This document shows, one piece after another, positions 1-4,838 of a stretch of 8,820 nt of DNA; the stretch's first letter is position 1; each line of letters begins with the position of its first letter. The position numbers and the translations under genes were made by a program. This DNA is from SM23-78 sp041479965 (GTDB lineage Archaea; Nanobdellota; Nanobdellia; Woesearchaeales; SM23-78): assembly GCA_041479965.1 (NCBI GenBank), contig JBGOZE010000051.1, forward strand, positions 1 through 8,820. Reading direction: 5' to 3'. The notes under the pieces are model-generated. The model had not been told where the DNA came from. It made no database searches and saw only the letters and a list, made by a program, of their open reading frames with translations.

Positions 1-59
1 ACGATATTTGACGACAAAAACCATATGATAACGAATACGATAACTACAATGACTAGCAT
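1..59 (-). CDS. Probable N-terminus of a membrane protein (partial)
   Basis: Reading the minus strand, an ATG at 59 opens a frame that stays open to the window edge and gives 19 residues, nearly all hydrophobic (MLVIVVIVFVIIW, then FLSSNI). This looks like a signal anchor or first membrane helix. A good archaeal TATA-like stretch (minus-strand TTTATATT at 92-99) lies about 37 bases upstream of the ATG, which would give a leader of about 10 bases. The opposite strand is also open from 1 to 105, but its Thr/Ile/Asn-rich product is what the antisense of a Val/Ile helix looks like, so I prefer the minus strand. Function cannot be told from 19 residues. Confidence 0.45.
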   Translation of the reverse strand, partial: MLVIVVIVFVIIWFLSSNI

Positions 60-262
60 ATTTAACTTCCACAAGCTAAAAAAAGAATTCAAATATAAAA
101 ATTAATCGGAGCAGAGCTCTGGGGTATTAAACCCAAATAGGAATAAAGAGAAAATTAGAAGATTAAGAAAAAATTTTCACTGCGCTCAAAGCAGTTTCGT
201 TTCTCACTATTCTCACTGTTTTATAGAAAAATTTAAAAGAACAGAAATTAATTTACCAATCT
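60..262. other. Divergent intergenic region with small hairpins
   Basis: No gene is seen here. It holds, in order, a minus-strand TATA-like box (92-99), a hairpin with arms 107-112 and 116-121 around an AGA loop (one G-T pair; 112-121 is also a perfect 10-base palindrome), a short GGGT/ACCC hairpin at 122-134, an A-rich stretch, and a hairpin ACTGC/GCAGT at 179-195. This is followed by a small repeat of TCTCACT/CTCACTG and a plus-strand TATA-like box at 231-238. The run of short stem-loops looks like dispersed intergenic repeats rather than a gene, but this cannot be shown from one window. Confidence 0.5.
231..238 (+). promoter_or_regulatory. TATA-like box for the gene at 263
   Basis: ATTTAAAA is centred about 28 bases before the ATG at 263. 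In Archaea, transcription starts about 25-27 bases after the TATA centre, so the transcript would begin at or next to the ATG. No Shine-Dalgarno is present, in agreement with a leaderless message. Confidence 0.5.
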
Positions 263-820
263 ATGGCTGAAAAACTATCTAAGAAAGACATATACATAAT
301 AGTCATAGCTGCTCTCATAGTCGGAGTATTTTTAATCATTGTTTTAATAAGGCCGACCATCAGCGGATACGCAGCGTACCAAGCCATTAAGAAAACCAAC
401 TATTCGCTCGAAGACTATGGCAAAAACATTGAGGAATTAAACTCCCAGCTCCTGATTTCAGAAACCAACCTGTCGTCGCAGAGCGAGTTCAATAAGAAAA
501 TCTTTGCTGAGTTTGAGAAATGCTCAGACAAGCTTTCGCAGTGCACTGCAAACCTCGGCTCTCTCGAGGCCAACTACAGCTTTTCTGTACAAAGGTACGA
601 AGAAACCCTGGGCAGCCTCAAAACAGATTTTGAAAAAGAGAATGAGAAAAAACAACAAGAGATTGATTCCCTGCAGCGCCAATACGATGCCCTGGCGCAG
701 AACACAGCCAACAATCTCTGCTGCAAAGCCAAAGTGGACAATCCCACGATAGGCTATTACCGGGTTGAAAATAACAAGGTGCTCTGCCTTGAAGAGGGCG
801 AGCTAAAAGTAAATTGTTAA
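263..820 (+). CDS. Membrane-anchored coiled-coil protein with cysteine-bearing tail
   Basis: This 185-residue protein belongs to no family I recognise. A lysine-rich N-terminus is followed by one strong membrane helix at about residues 10-29 (IYIIVIAALIVGVFLIIVLI). A charged, glutamine-rich helical region follows, likely coiled coil, at about 50-148. A short tail of about 35 residues carries C153, C154, C175 and C185. Two more cysteines, C87 and C94, are one heptad apart in the helical region and would lie on the same face. The basic N-terminus suggests that the bulk lies outside the cell, where these cysteines could form disulfides (inference). The start at 263 is supported by the TATA-like box at 231-238. 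The nearest downstream gene, cbf5, is almost 300 bases away with its own promoter, so this seems to be a single-gene unit. Confidence 0.85.
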   Translation: MAEKLSKKDIYIIVIAALIVGVFLIIVLIRPTISGYAAYQAIKKTNYSLEDYGKNIEELNSQLLISETNLSSQSEFNKKIFAEFEKCSDKLSQCTANLGSLEANYSFSVQRYEETLGSLKTDFEKENEKKQQEIDSLQRQYDALAQNTANNLCCKAKVDNPTIGYYRVENNKVLCLEEGELKVNC

Positions 821-915
821 TCTTGTTGATAACCTGTTAAAGAAAGTGTTGAAAAAGCTCGGCGCAAAGCGAGTGATAACGAGCTATTCTGCGACAAACT
901 CTTTATCAGCAATAA

Positions 916-938
916 CAAAAGAGCAAGAAGCTCTTTTG
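916..938. repeat. Perfect hairpin A (9 bp stem, 5-base loop)
   Basis: The arms CAAAAGAGC (916-924) and GCTCTTTTG (930-938) are fully complementary around an AAGAA loop. The arm resembles that of hairpin C downstream (AAAAGAGC versus AAAAGGC), with the extra base present in both arms so that pairing is kept. There is no run of T after it as expected for a terminator on either strand beyond the four T inside the arm. Confidence 0.7.
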
Positions 939-972
939 AATTGAAGATTCAAGCCTTCATCTACAAGCTAAA

Positions 973-1023
973 GCAGTACGAGGCAGAAGAATGAAAACAC
1001 AATATGAATTAGCCTCGTACTGC
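973..1023. repeat. Perfect hairpin B (12 bp stem, 27-base loop)
   Basis: The arms GCAGTACGAGGC (973-984) and GCCTCGTACTGC (1012-1023) are perfectly complementary, separated by 27 A-rich bases with no clear inner stem. Eleven bases of each arm are nine-of-eleven identical to the corresponding arm of hairpin C, and both differing positions are compensated on the other arm. The loop contains the ATG of a 16-codon frame. Confidence 0.75.
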
Positions 1024-1041
1024 ACAGTAAAAGGCAGATAA
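991..1041 (+). CDS. Possible 16-codon leader peptide (speculative)
   Basis: An ATG at 991 opens a frame of 16 codons (MKTQYELASYCTVKGR) ending with TAA at 1039-1041. A GAGG sequence at 980-983 lies at suitable spacing but inside the left arm of hairpin B, so a folded RNA would hide it. The stop codon falls in the loop of hairpin C. The arrangement would fit a leader peptide or translation-controlled element, but a frame this short arises easily by chance and no promoter is evident just upstream. Confidence 0.15.
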   Translation: MKTQYELASYCTVKGR

Positions 1042-1052
1042 GCCTTTTACTG
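1025..1052. repeat. Perfect hairpin C (11 bp stem, 6-base loop)
   Basis: The arms CAGTAAAAGGC (1025-1035) and GCCTTTTACTG (1042-1052) pair perfectly around AGATAA, one base after hairpin B ends. Compared with hairpin B, the pairs C979-G1017 and G980-C1016 are replaced by A-T pairs (1030-1047 and 1031-1046). The stem is therefore kept while the sequence changes. Confidence 0.75.
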
Positions 1053-1086
1053 AAGCAAATAGTATTAGGCTCGACTCTCCAATAAC

Positions 1087-1094
1087 TTTTTAAG
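1087..1094 (+). promoter_or_regulatory. TATA-like box for cbf5
   Basis: TTTTTAAG is centred about 27 bases before the cbf5 ATG at 1117, the placement expected for a leaderless archaeal transcript. A GGTG at 1097-1100 is too far from the ATG (16 bases between) to serve as a normal ribosome binding site. If this is the promoter, the hairpin cluster lies upstream of the cbf5 transcript and is not its leader. Confidence 0.4.
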
Positions 1095-1116
1095 CCGGTG
1101 CAAAGTTTCTGCCATA

Positions 1117-2112
1117 ATGGCAAACGAGTTCCCGTGGATGCGTCCAAGAAAGGTCTTGGTGAGAAAAGAGTGTGTGACTAGCCCTAACCATGGCAGAAGC
1201 CCTGATGAGCGCAGCACAGAAGAGCTTTTGAATTACGGCATTGTCAACATTGACAAGCCCAGCGGGCCTAGCAGCCACCAGGTCAGCGCTTATGTAAAAA
1301 AGATTATTCACATTGATAAATCAGGCCATTCAGGTACTCTTGACCCAAAAGTCACAGGAGTTCTGCCAGTTGCCCTGGGCAAAGGGACGCGAATTGTCCA
1401 ATCCCTTCTAACTGCTGGCAAGGAATATGTCTGCCTGATGCAAGTGCATGCTGATGTTGAAGAGAAAAAGCTGAGAGCGACCATCAACAAGTTTATTGGA
1501 GAGATAGACCAGCTTCCTCCGGTCAGGAGCGCTGTCAAGAGGCAGGAGAGGAAGAGAACAATATATTTCATTGACATAATTGAAATCAAGGGCAGGGAAG
1601 TTCTTTTCAGGATTGGATGCCAAGCAGGAACATACATTAGGAAGCTATGCTCAGACATAGGCAAGCAATTAGGAACAGGAGCTCACATGGCTGAGCTAAG
1701 AAGGACAAGGGCAGGCCCTTTTGATGAAGAGACACTCTGCACCTTGCAAGAGCTCACAGATGCTTATTTTTATTTCAAGGACAAAGGTGATGACAAACAA
1801 CTTAGGAAGCTCATCATGCCTGTTGAAGCAGGAGCACAGCACCTATCCAAGGCCTGGGTGCTTGACAACACAGTCGATACCTTGTGCCATGGAGCATATC
1901 TTAATGTTCCTGGAGTCTCAAAGCTTGAAGATGGAATAAAGCCCGGAGACAGAGTAGCAGTCCTGACATTGAAGGGCGAGTTGATCAGCGTAGGCATTGC
2001 CCAGATGCATTCTGAAGACGTAATGAAGAAAGACAAAGGATTGTTCGTAAAGTCAGAACAGGTCTTCATGGAGCCAGGGAGTTATCCTAAGAAAAGCCCT
2101 TCCGGTGCGTGA
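1117..2112 (+). CDS. cbf5: Cbf5, tRNA/H/ACA RNA pseudouridine synthase
   Basis: This is the archaeal member of the TruB/dyskerin family, which turns uridine into pseudouridine. It works as the catalytic subunit of H/ACA ribonucleoproteins with Nop10, L7Ae and Gar1, and can modify tRNA U55 without a guide. The 331 residues match the family's usual length. Visible landmarks are GIVNIDKPSGPSSHQV at 41-56 and HSGTLDPKVTGVLPVALGKG at 71-90, with the catalytic aspartate D76. There follow KEYV at 102-105, LPPVRSAVKR at 133-142, AGTYIRKLCSDIG at 170-182 and HMAELRRTRAGPF at 190-202. A C-terminal PUA domain covers about 246-325, containing HGAYLNVPGVSKL and GDRVAVLTLKGELISVG. All key residues are present and the gene looks intact. 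The start agrees with the TATA-like box at 1087-1094; a second ATG at 1138 would remove seven N-terminal residues. No other ribonucleoprotein gene lies nearby. Confidence 0.97.
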   Translation: MANEFPWMRPRKVLVRKECVTSPNHGRSPDERSTEELLNYGIVNIDKPSGPSSHQVSAYVKKIIHIDKSGHSGTLDPKVTGVLPVALGKGTRIVQSLLTAGKEYVCLMQVHADVEEKKLRATINKFIGEIDQLPPVRSAVKRQERKRTIYFIDIIEIKGREVLFRIGCQAGTYIRKLCSDIGKQLGTGAHMAELRRTRAGPFDEETLCTLQELTDAYFYFKDKGDDKQLRKLIMPVEAGAQHLSKAWVLDNTVDTLCHGAYLNVPGVSKLEDGIKPGDRVAVLTLKGELISVGIAQMHSEDVMKKDKGLFVKSEQVFMEPGSYPKKSPSGA

Positions 2113-2152
2113 GGAACAAAAAAATAAAAAAGAAGAAAAAAAATAAAAAAAT
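2113..2152 (-). terminator. T-rich terminator after the DUF4870 gene
   Basis: Directly after the stop codon of the minus-strand gene ending at 2153, the minus strand is almost pure T in several runs (six to eight T with scattered A, G or C). Archaeal transcription stops at such T-rich stretches without needing a hairpin. On the plus strand the same bases are A-rich, so they do not offer cbf5 the same signal. Confidence 0.6.
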
Positions 2153-2479
2153 CTAAATTCCTTTGAACCATTCCTGTGCCAAGTGGCCTAGGACAGGGAT
2201 TTCCTTTTTCTCGCCGTTAATAGCAGAGATGAGCCCGATTATCCACAGGATGAACAGGAATACGCCCCATATCCAGCCAATGACAGGAATCCATGCTAGT
2301 AAGCTGCCTATCATGATTAGCAGTGTCTGTCTGATGTGAAACTTGGCAAAGTCATCCTTTTTCTCAACATTCATCACCAATGCAATAACCCAGCCTATCC
2401 AGGTGATATATGAAATGATTGCGATGGTCTTTCCTTCATCACTGGCTTTACTGCTAGCAACTACTTTTTTTGTCGCCAT
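2153..2479 (-). CDS. DUF4870 / Tic20-like small membrane protein
   Basis: This 108-residue protein has the hallmarks of the DUF4870 (Tic20-like) family. A short polar, lysine-rich N-terminus is followed by a membrane helix at about 17-37 and the conserved polar loop with KFHIRQ at 46-51. One long or two short hydrophobic helices lie at about 52-88, then a tail with IPVLGHLAQEWF at 94-105. The family is of unknown function in prokaryotes; the name comes from distant likeness to a chloroplast protein import subunit and does not establish a transport role here. A strong Shine-Dalgarno at 2487-2493 fixes the start. It is transcribed divergently from the gene at 2586 and convergently with cbf5, with the T-rich terminator between. 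Confidence 0.9.
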   Translation of the reverse strand: MATKKVVASSKASDEGKTIAIISYITWIGWVIALVMNVEKKDDFAKFHIRQTLLIMIGSLLAWIPVIGWIWGVFLFILWIIGLISAINGEKKEIPVLGHLAQEWFKGI

Positions 2480-2486
2480 CTAAAAA

Positions 2487-2493
2487 CACCTCC
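2487..2493 (-). promoter_or_regulatory. Strong Shine-Dalgarno of the DUF4870 gene
   Basis: On the minus strand GGAGGTG precedes the ATG at 2479 by seven bases. This matches the archaeal 16S rRNA 3' end (CACCTCC) over its full length and decides the start codon. Confidence 0.85.
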
Positions 2494-2536
2494 CTCAATC
2501 AGTTTAACCTTTATTCTTAAAATAATAATAGAGCTC

Positions 2537-2555
2537 GTATAAATACTTTTTTATA
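2537..2555. promoter_or_regulatory. Divergent promoter region with TATA-like boxes
   Basis: GTATAAATAC at 2537-2546 reads as a TATA-like box on both strands (TATTTATA on the minus strand). On the minus strand it would start a transcript near 2515 with a leader of about 35 bases, which includes the Shine-Dalgarno of the DUF4870 gene. For the plus strand, TTTTTATA at 2548-2555 would start transcription near 2578, giving the gene at 2586 a leader of only a few bases. Confidence 0.45.
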
Positions 2556-2585
2556 ATCCATTTATATTCTCTTGTTAGAATAAAG

Positions 2586-3737
2586 ATGAGTACAAAGAAC
2601 GAGCACATCTGGTCAGAGGATTATGAGCAGGAAATAATCAGGCTAGCCAATAGCTTCCCAGGCTTAAAGCACTCTTTTGATGATTGCGGCCATATTCATG
2701 CATCATTCTGCGGGATAGAAAGGTTCTTAATACCTGCGGATAAGCCTGATGCTTTTTCTGAAATACCAAATGAAAAATTCTTGAATGCAATGATATCAGC
2801 GCAACTGAACAAGAGTATTCCACCAGCAGATTACAAGAATTTTTTAAGCAGATTGAACGATTTTCTACTGGAGAGAAAACTGAGCATAAGCAAAGGCAAC
2901 ACCACCTTTGTGAATGGAAAGCCTTATGCTGTGCTTGTCTTAACGCGTGGTTGTGAATGGAAAAGGAAAAAGCTTGTTGACCAGGATTGTGTGCTTTTAG
3001 GCACTATCGATGCCTATGTTGAAGGAAGACATTTCCGTAAAGAGGAAAACGCGACTCCGCCAGGTTTTTATGCTGTTTGCGCAGCTGCTAGTGATATTGG
3101 TGCTAATGGCGGAAGCATTCTTTATCTTGACCTAACCCTGGTTAATCCTGGAGAGAAAGCTGCTGATTTCATGGAAGAAGTGTTTGAAGCAGCAGAGTTC
3201 TTTAAGATTCCCGGAGTTACTAATGACTTGTTTGATGATTATGAGCTGGCTGAGCTGGGCGAGTTCACAGCATTAATCTCAGTCATAGGTAAGGTTCAGA
3301 AGAAAAAAGAGATGACTCTTCAAGGCTTAGAAGAAGGGATGAGTGTTTACGTTGCTGGCAGAGCAGGCGTATCACGAGCAGCGGATTATTATGTGCCAAA
3401 AGAGCACTTAATGTATAATCTGAATCCTGAATTCAGGCAGAAAGTATTCAAAGCTATAAAATCAAAAGCAGTATGCAATGATGTTAGCGATGGAGTAGAC
3501 AAGAGCCTGAACAATTTGTTAAGATACAGCACTGGCTTGGATATCAATATTGACAGTTCAAAACTAATGCTTGCAGCTAATAATCCATTTGGCTTGAAAG
3601 TTACTGTTGATGATATATTATATGGCGGCGATGATTATTCACTGGTCATAGCAACCAAGTCAGAACTAAAAAGTATTGAAGGAGTAGTCAGGATAGGAGA
3701 AGTGATTAGAGGGAACAAAAAAATAAATTATTATTAA
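2586..3737 (+). CDS. ThiL/PurM-superfamily protein, divergent
   Basis: The protein has 383 residues and resembles the AIR synthase (PurM)/ThiL/HypE/SelD superfamily, most of all thiamine-monophosphate kinase (ThiL), which phosphorylates thiamine phosphate to the diphosphate. Matching blocks are GTIDAYVEGRHF at 139-150 (ThiL: TTDMLVEGVHF), AASDIGANGG at 167-176, NDVSDGVDKSL at 298-308 and GGDDYSLVIAT at 347-357 (ThiL: EDYELLFT). Some features are odd. About 130 residues come before the first clear block, more than in ThiL. The usual GDDAA motif is at best reduced to FDDC at 31-34. The central GGDT motif that binds nucleotide is replaced by VTNDLFDD at 211-218. It may therefore bind another substrate or have lost kinase activity. 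No other thiamine gene is nearby. The next gene converges on it with only six bases between. Superfamily sure, exact function not. Confidence 0.8.
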   Translation: MSTKNEHIWSEDYEQEIIRLANSFPGLKHSFDDCGHIHASFCGIERFLIPADKPDAFSEIPNEKFLNAMISAQLNKSIPPADYKNFLSRLNDFLLERKLSISKGNTTFVNGKPYAVLVLTRGCEWKRKKLVDQDCVLLGTIDAYVEGRHFRKEENATPPGFYAVCAAASDIGANGGSILYLDLTLVNPGEKAADFMEEVFEAAEFFKIPGVTNDLFDDYELAELGEFTALISVIGKVQKKKEMTLQGLEEGMSVYVAGRAGVSRAADYYVPKEHLMYNLNPEFRQKVFKAIKSKAVCNDVSDGVDKSLNNLLRYSTGLDINIDSSKLMLAANNPFGLKVTVDDILYGGDDYSLVIATKSELKSIEGVVRIGEVIRGNKKINYY

Positions 3738-3743
3738 GCAACG

Positions 3744-4058
3744 CTACTCGCTAGCAAACAACTCGCTGTCCTTGACCTTGAACAAGCCAATCCTAGCCCC
3801 TGCGTCCAGCCAGGCGTGAGCGTAATTCACAGCTGCCAATGACAATACATAGTTGCCTTGCTCCCTGAAGTGCTTGGCATCTGAGAAATACCTTTCTGCC
3901 ATGTCAAGGAAGTCAGCAGCTTCCTTAGCCATGACCTCGTCTTTCTCAGCAGCCTTGACCTTCTCAAGGGCTCGTCCTGTGATATCAAAGTACTTGTCAA
4001 GACGACGGTCGCACACAACATCTATTTTCTTTGGCTCGTCAGGTTTTTCTGCCATCAT
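3744..4058 (-). CDS. DUF357 family protein
   Basis: This short archaeal protein of 104 residues is helical, with no membrane segment. The C-terminal block NYAHAWLDAGARIGLF at 78-93 is the signature of the DUF357 family, found widely in Archaea and of unknown function. The N-terminal two thirds are charged and likely form helices that pack as a bundle. Two ATG codons follow each other at 4058 and 4055. A TATA-like box on the minus strand (TTTAAAT, 4081-4087) is centred 26 bases before 4058, so the transcript should begin right at the first ATG. The gene converges with the ThiL-like gene and follows the exported protein gene ending at 4105, but its own promoter suggests separate transcription. 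Confidence 0.9.
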   Translation of the reverse strand: MMAEKPDEPKKIDVVCDRRLDKYFDITGRALEKVKAAEKDEVMAKEAADFLDMAERYFSDAKHFREQGNYVLSLAAVNYAHAWLDAGARIGLFKVKDSELFASE

Positions 4059-4080
4059 TTCATTCCTAGAACTCTGTTTT

Positions 4081-4087
4081 ATTTAAA
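4081..4087 (-). promoter_or_regulatory. TATA-like box of the DUF357 gene
   Basis: The minus strand reads TTTAAAT with further T and A around it, centred 26 bases before the ATG at 4058. This spacing predicts a leaderless transcript. Confidence 0.55.
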
Positions 4088-4104
4088 ACTTGCTTTTTTA
4101 ACTC

Positions 4105-4740
4105 CTATTTCCCATAATTGAAATTCCACAGCATCCTTTCAAGCAAATCCACATTCGTATCAGTTGCAGGGTAGATGTTCGACAAATAAGTTTCGGTGCC
4201 ATTATCTTTAGTGAAAATAATGTATTTCTCTCCTTTTTTTGTTCCCATATCTGTGATGCGCACATTAAGCTTTCCGCCTGTCTTGTCCAGGTCCTTCACT
4301 ATTGAGTTAATGACTTCCACTTTCCCATCCATCAGCGCACCCAGATAATAGAATGAGCTGTCAACCACTCCAGGCATCAACACCTTGATTTCTGAAGAGC
4401 CAATGATGGTCTCAAGCTTGCCGAACCTTGTTAACTGCGTCTTCTTGAACTTGGCGCACTCAACACTGCTGAAAGTGTATCTCGTCGAGAGATAGCCAGA
4501 GGCTACAGGATTGTACTCAATCTCGCCGTTGCTTAATGTGCCTATGAATATGTTGTCTGCTCTTGGAAAATCAATGCTCATCCTCACCCGGTTCATCCCA
4601 GGAACATCAGACAAGTCCATTTTCTGATTTAACATAACCGGATTTTTCTCTGGAAGAACTAATTTGTTGCCGCCACAGCATGCCAGGTAAGCTCCCAGCA
4701 CGGTTGCTCCGCCGAATTCCAAAGCTTTCTTGAAAGACAT
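4105..4740 (-). CDS. Exported protein of unknown function, paralogue 1
   Basis: I do not recognise a family for this 211-residue protein. It starts MSFKKALEFGG and has a hydrophobic stretch to about residue 20. A pair of cysteines follows (C21, C22, in AYLACCGG), which suggests a signal peptide or a lipoprotein-like anchor, although the lipobox is not canonical. The rest is a soluble, mixed domain. The end, YPATDTNVDLLERMLWNF at 190-207, resembles YLPATTGNLQLLEKVFSDY of the next gene upstream. Both also begin MSFKK, which suggests an old duplication. The start is fixed by a GGGGGTG site four bases upstream of the ATG. A minus-strand TATA-like box (4786-4797) and a dyad over the likely initiation site form its own promoter. 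The likely place of action is the cell surface. Confidence 0.8.
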   Translation of the reverse strand: MSFKKALEFGGATVLGAYLACCGGNKLVLPEKNPVMLNQKMDLSDVPGMNRVRMSIDFPRADNIFIGTLSNGEIEYNPVASGYLSTRYTFSSVECAKFKKTQLTRFGKLETIIGSSEIKVLMPGVVDSSFYYLGALMDGKVEVINSIVKDLDKTGGKLNVRITDMGTKKGEKYIIFTKDNGTETYLSNIYPATDTNVDLLERMLWNFNYGK

Positions 4741-4744
4741 GACG

Positions 4745-4751
4745 CACCCCC
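4745..4751 (-). promoter_or_regulatory. Shine-Dalgarno of exported paralogue 1
   Basis: GGGGGTG on the minus strand lies four bases before the ATG at 4740. It supports the chosen start; no other in-frame start has a similar site. Confidence 0.75.
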
Positions 4752-4752
4752 A

Positions 4753-4782
4753 AATAATCTTATTATTAAAAAAGAGATTATT
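4753..4782. promoter_or_regulatory. Inverted repeat over the predicted transcription start
   Basis: AATAATCT (4753-4760) and AGATTATT (4775-4782) are perfectly complementary around a 14-base AT-only-but-one spacer. The minus-strand TATA-like box at 4786-4797 predicts initiation near 4766, so the dyad spans the start of the transcript and the first leader bases. It could be an operator or a leader hairpin. AT-rich dyads also arise by chance. Confidence 0.35.
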
Positions 4783-4785
4783 AGT

Positions 4786-4797
4786 ATTTATTTAAAA
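4786..4797 (-). promoter_or_regulatory. TATA-like box of exported paralogue 1
   Basis: TTTTAAATAAAT on the minus strand should place the transcript start near 4766. This gives a leader of about 25 bases that carries the GGGGGTG ribosome binding site. Confidence 0.5.
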
Positions 4798-4838
4798 CTT
4801 ACTTTTTTGCCAATAGTTATGAGCCTTGGTTGCTTTGC

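Larger units (their letters stand above)
821..1116. other. Intergenic region with a cluster of hairpins
   Basis: No convincing gene is seen in these 296 bases. Apart from the hairpins at 916-1052 listed separately, there is an AGCTCG/CGAGCT inverted repeat (856-861 and 880-885) and a weaker TTGAAT/ATTCAA hairpin (936-952). The last 64 bases hold the likely cbf5 promoter. None of the bases match tRNA, SRP RNA or RNase P RNA hallmarks that I can recognise. Confidence 0.6.

Noticed and set aside
1..105. Open plus-strand frame from the window edge to TAA at 103-105, possibly the end of a gene
   Set aside because: Its Thr/Ile/Asn-rich product is the antisense image of a strongly hydrophobic minus-strand start, which also has a TATA-like box; the minus strand is the better reading, though not certain.
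936..960. A tRNA T-arm-like motif (GATTCAAGCC)
   Set aside because: The G before TTC is displaced and no acceptor, D or anticodon arms can be placed around it.
973..1026. H/ACA guide RNA next to cbf5, since hairpin B is followed by ACA at 1024-1026
   Set aside because: The 12 bp stem has no internal pocket, the 27-base loop offers no upper stem and no kink-turn that I can find, and hairpin C begins at once after it.
1308..2069. Minus-strand open frames inside cbf5
   Set aside because: The plus strand encodes an unmistakable conserved protein over the whole interval; the others are shadows.
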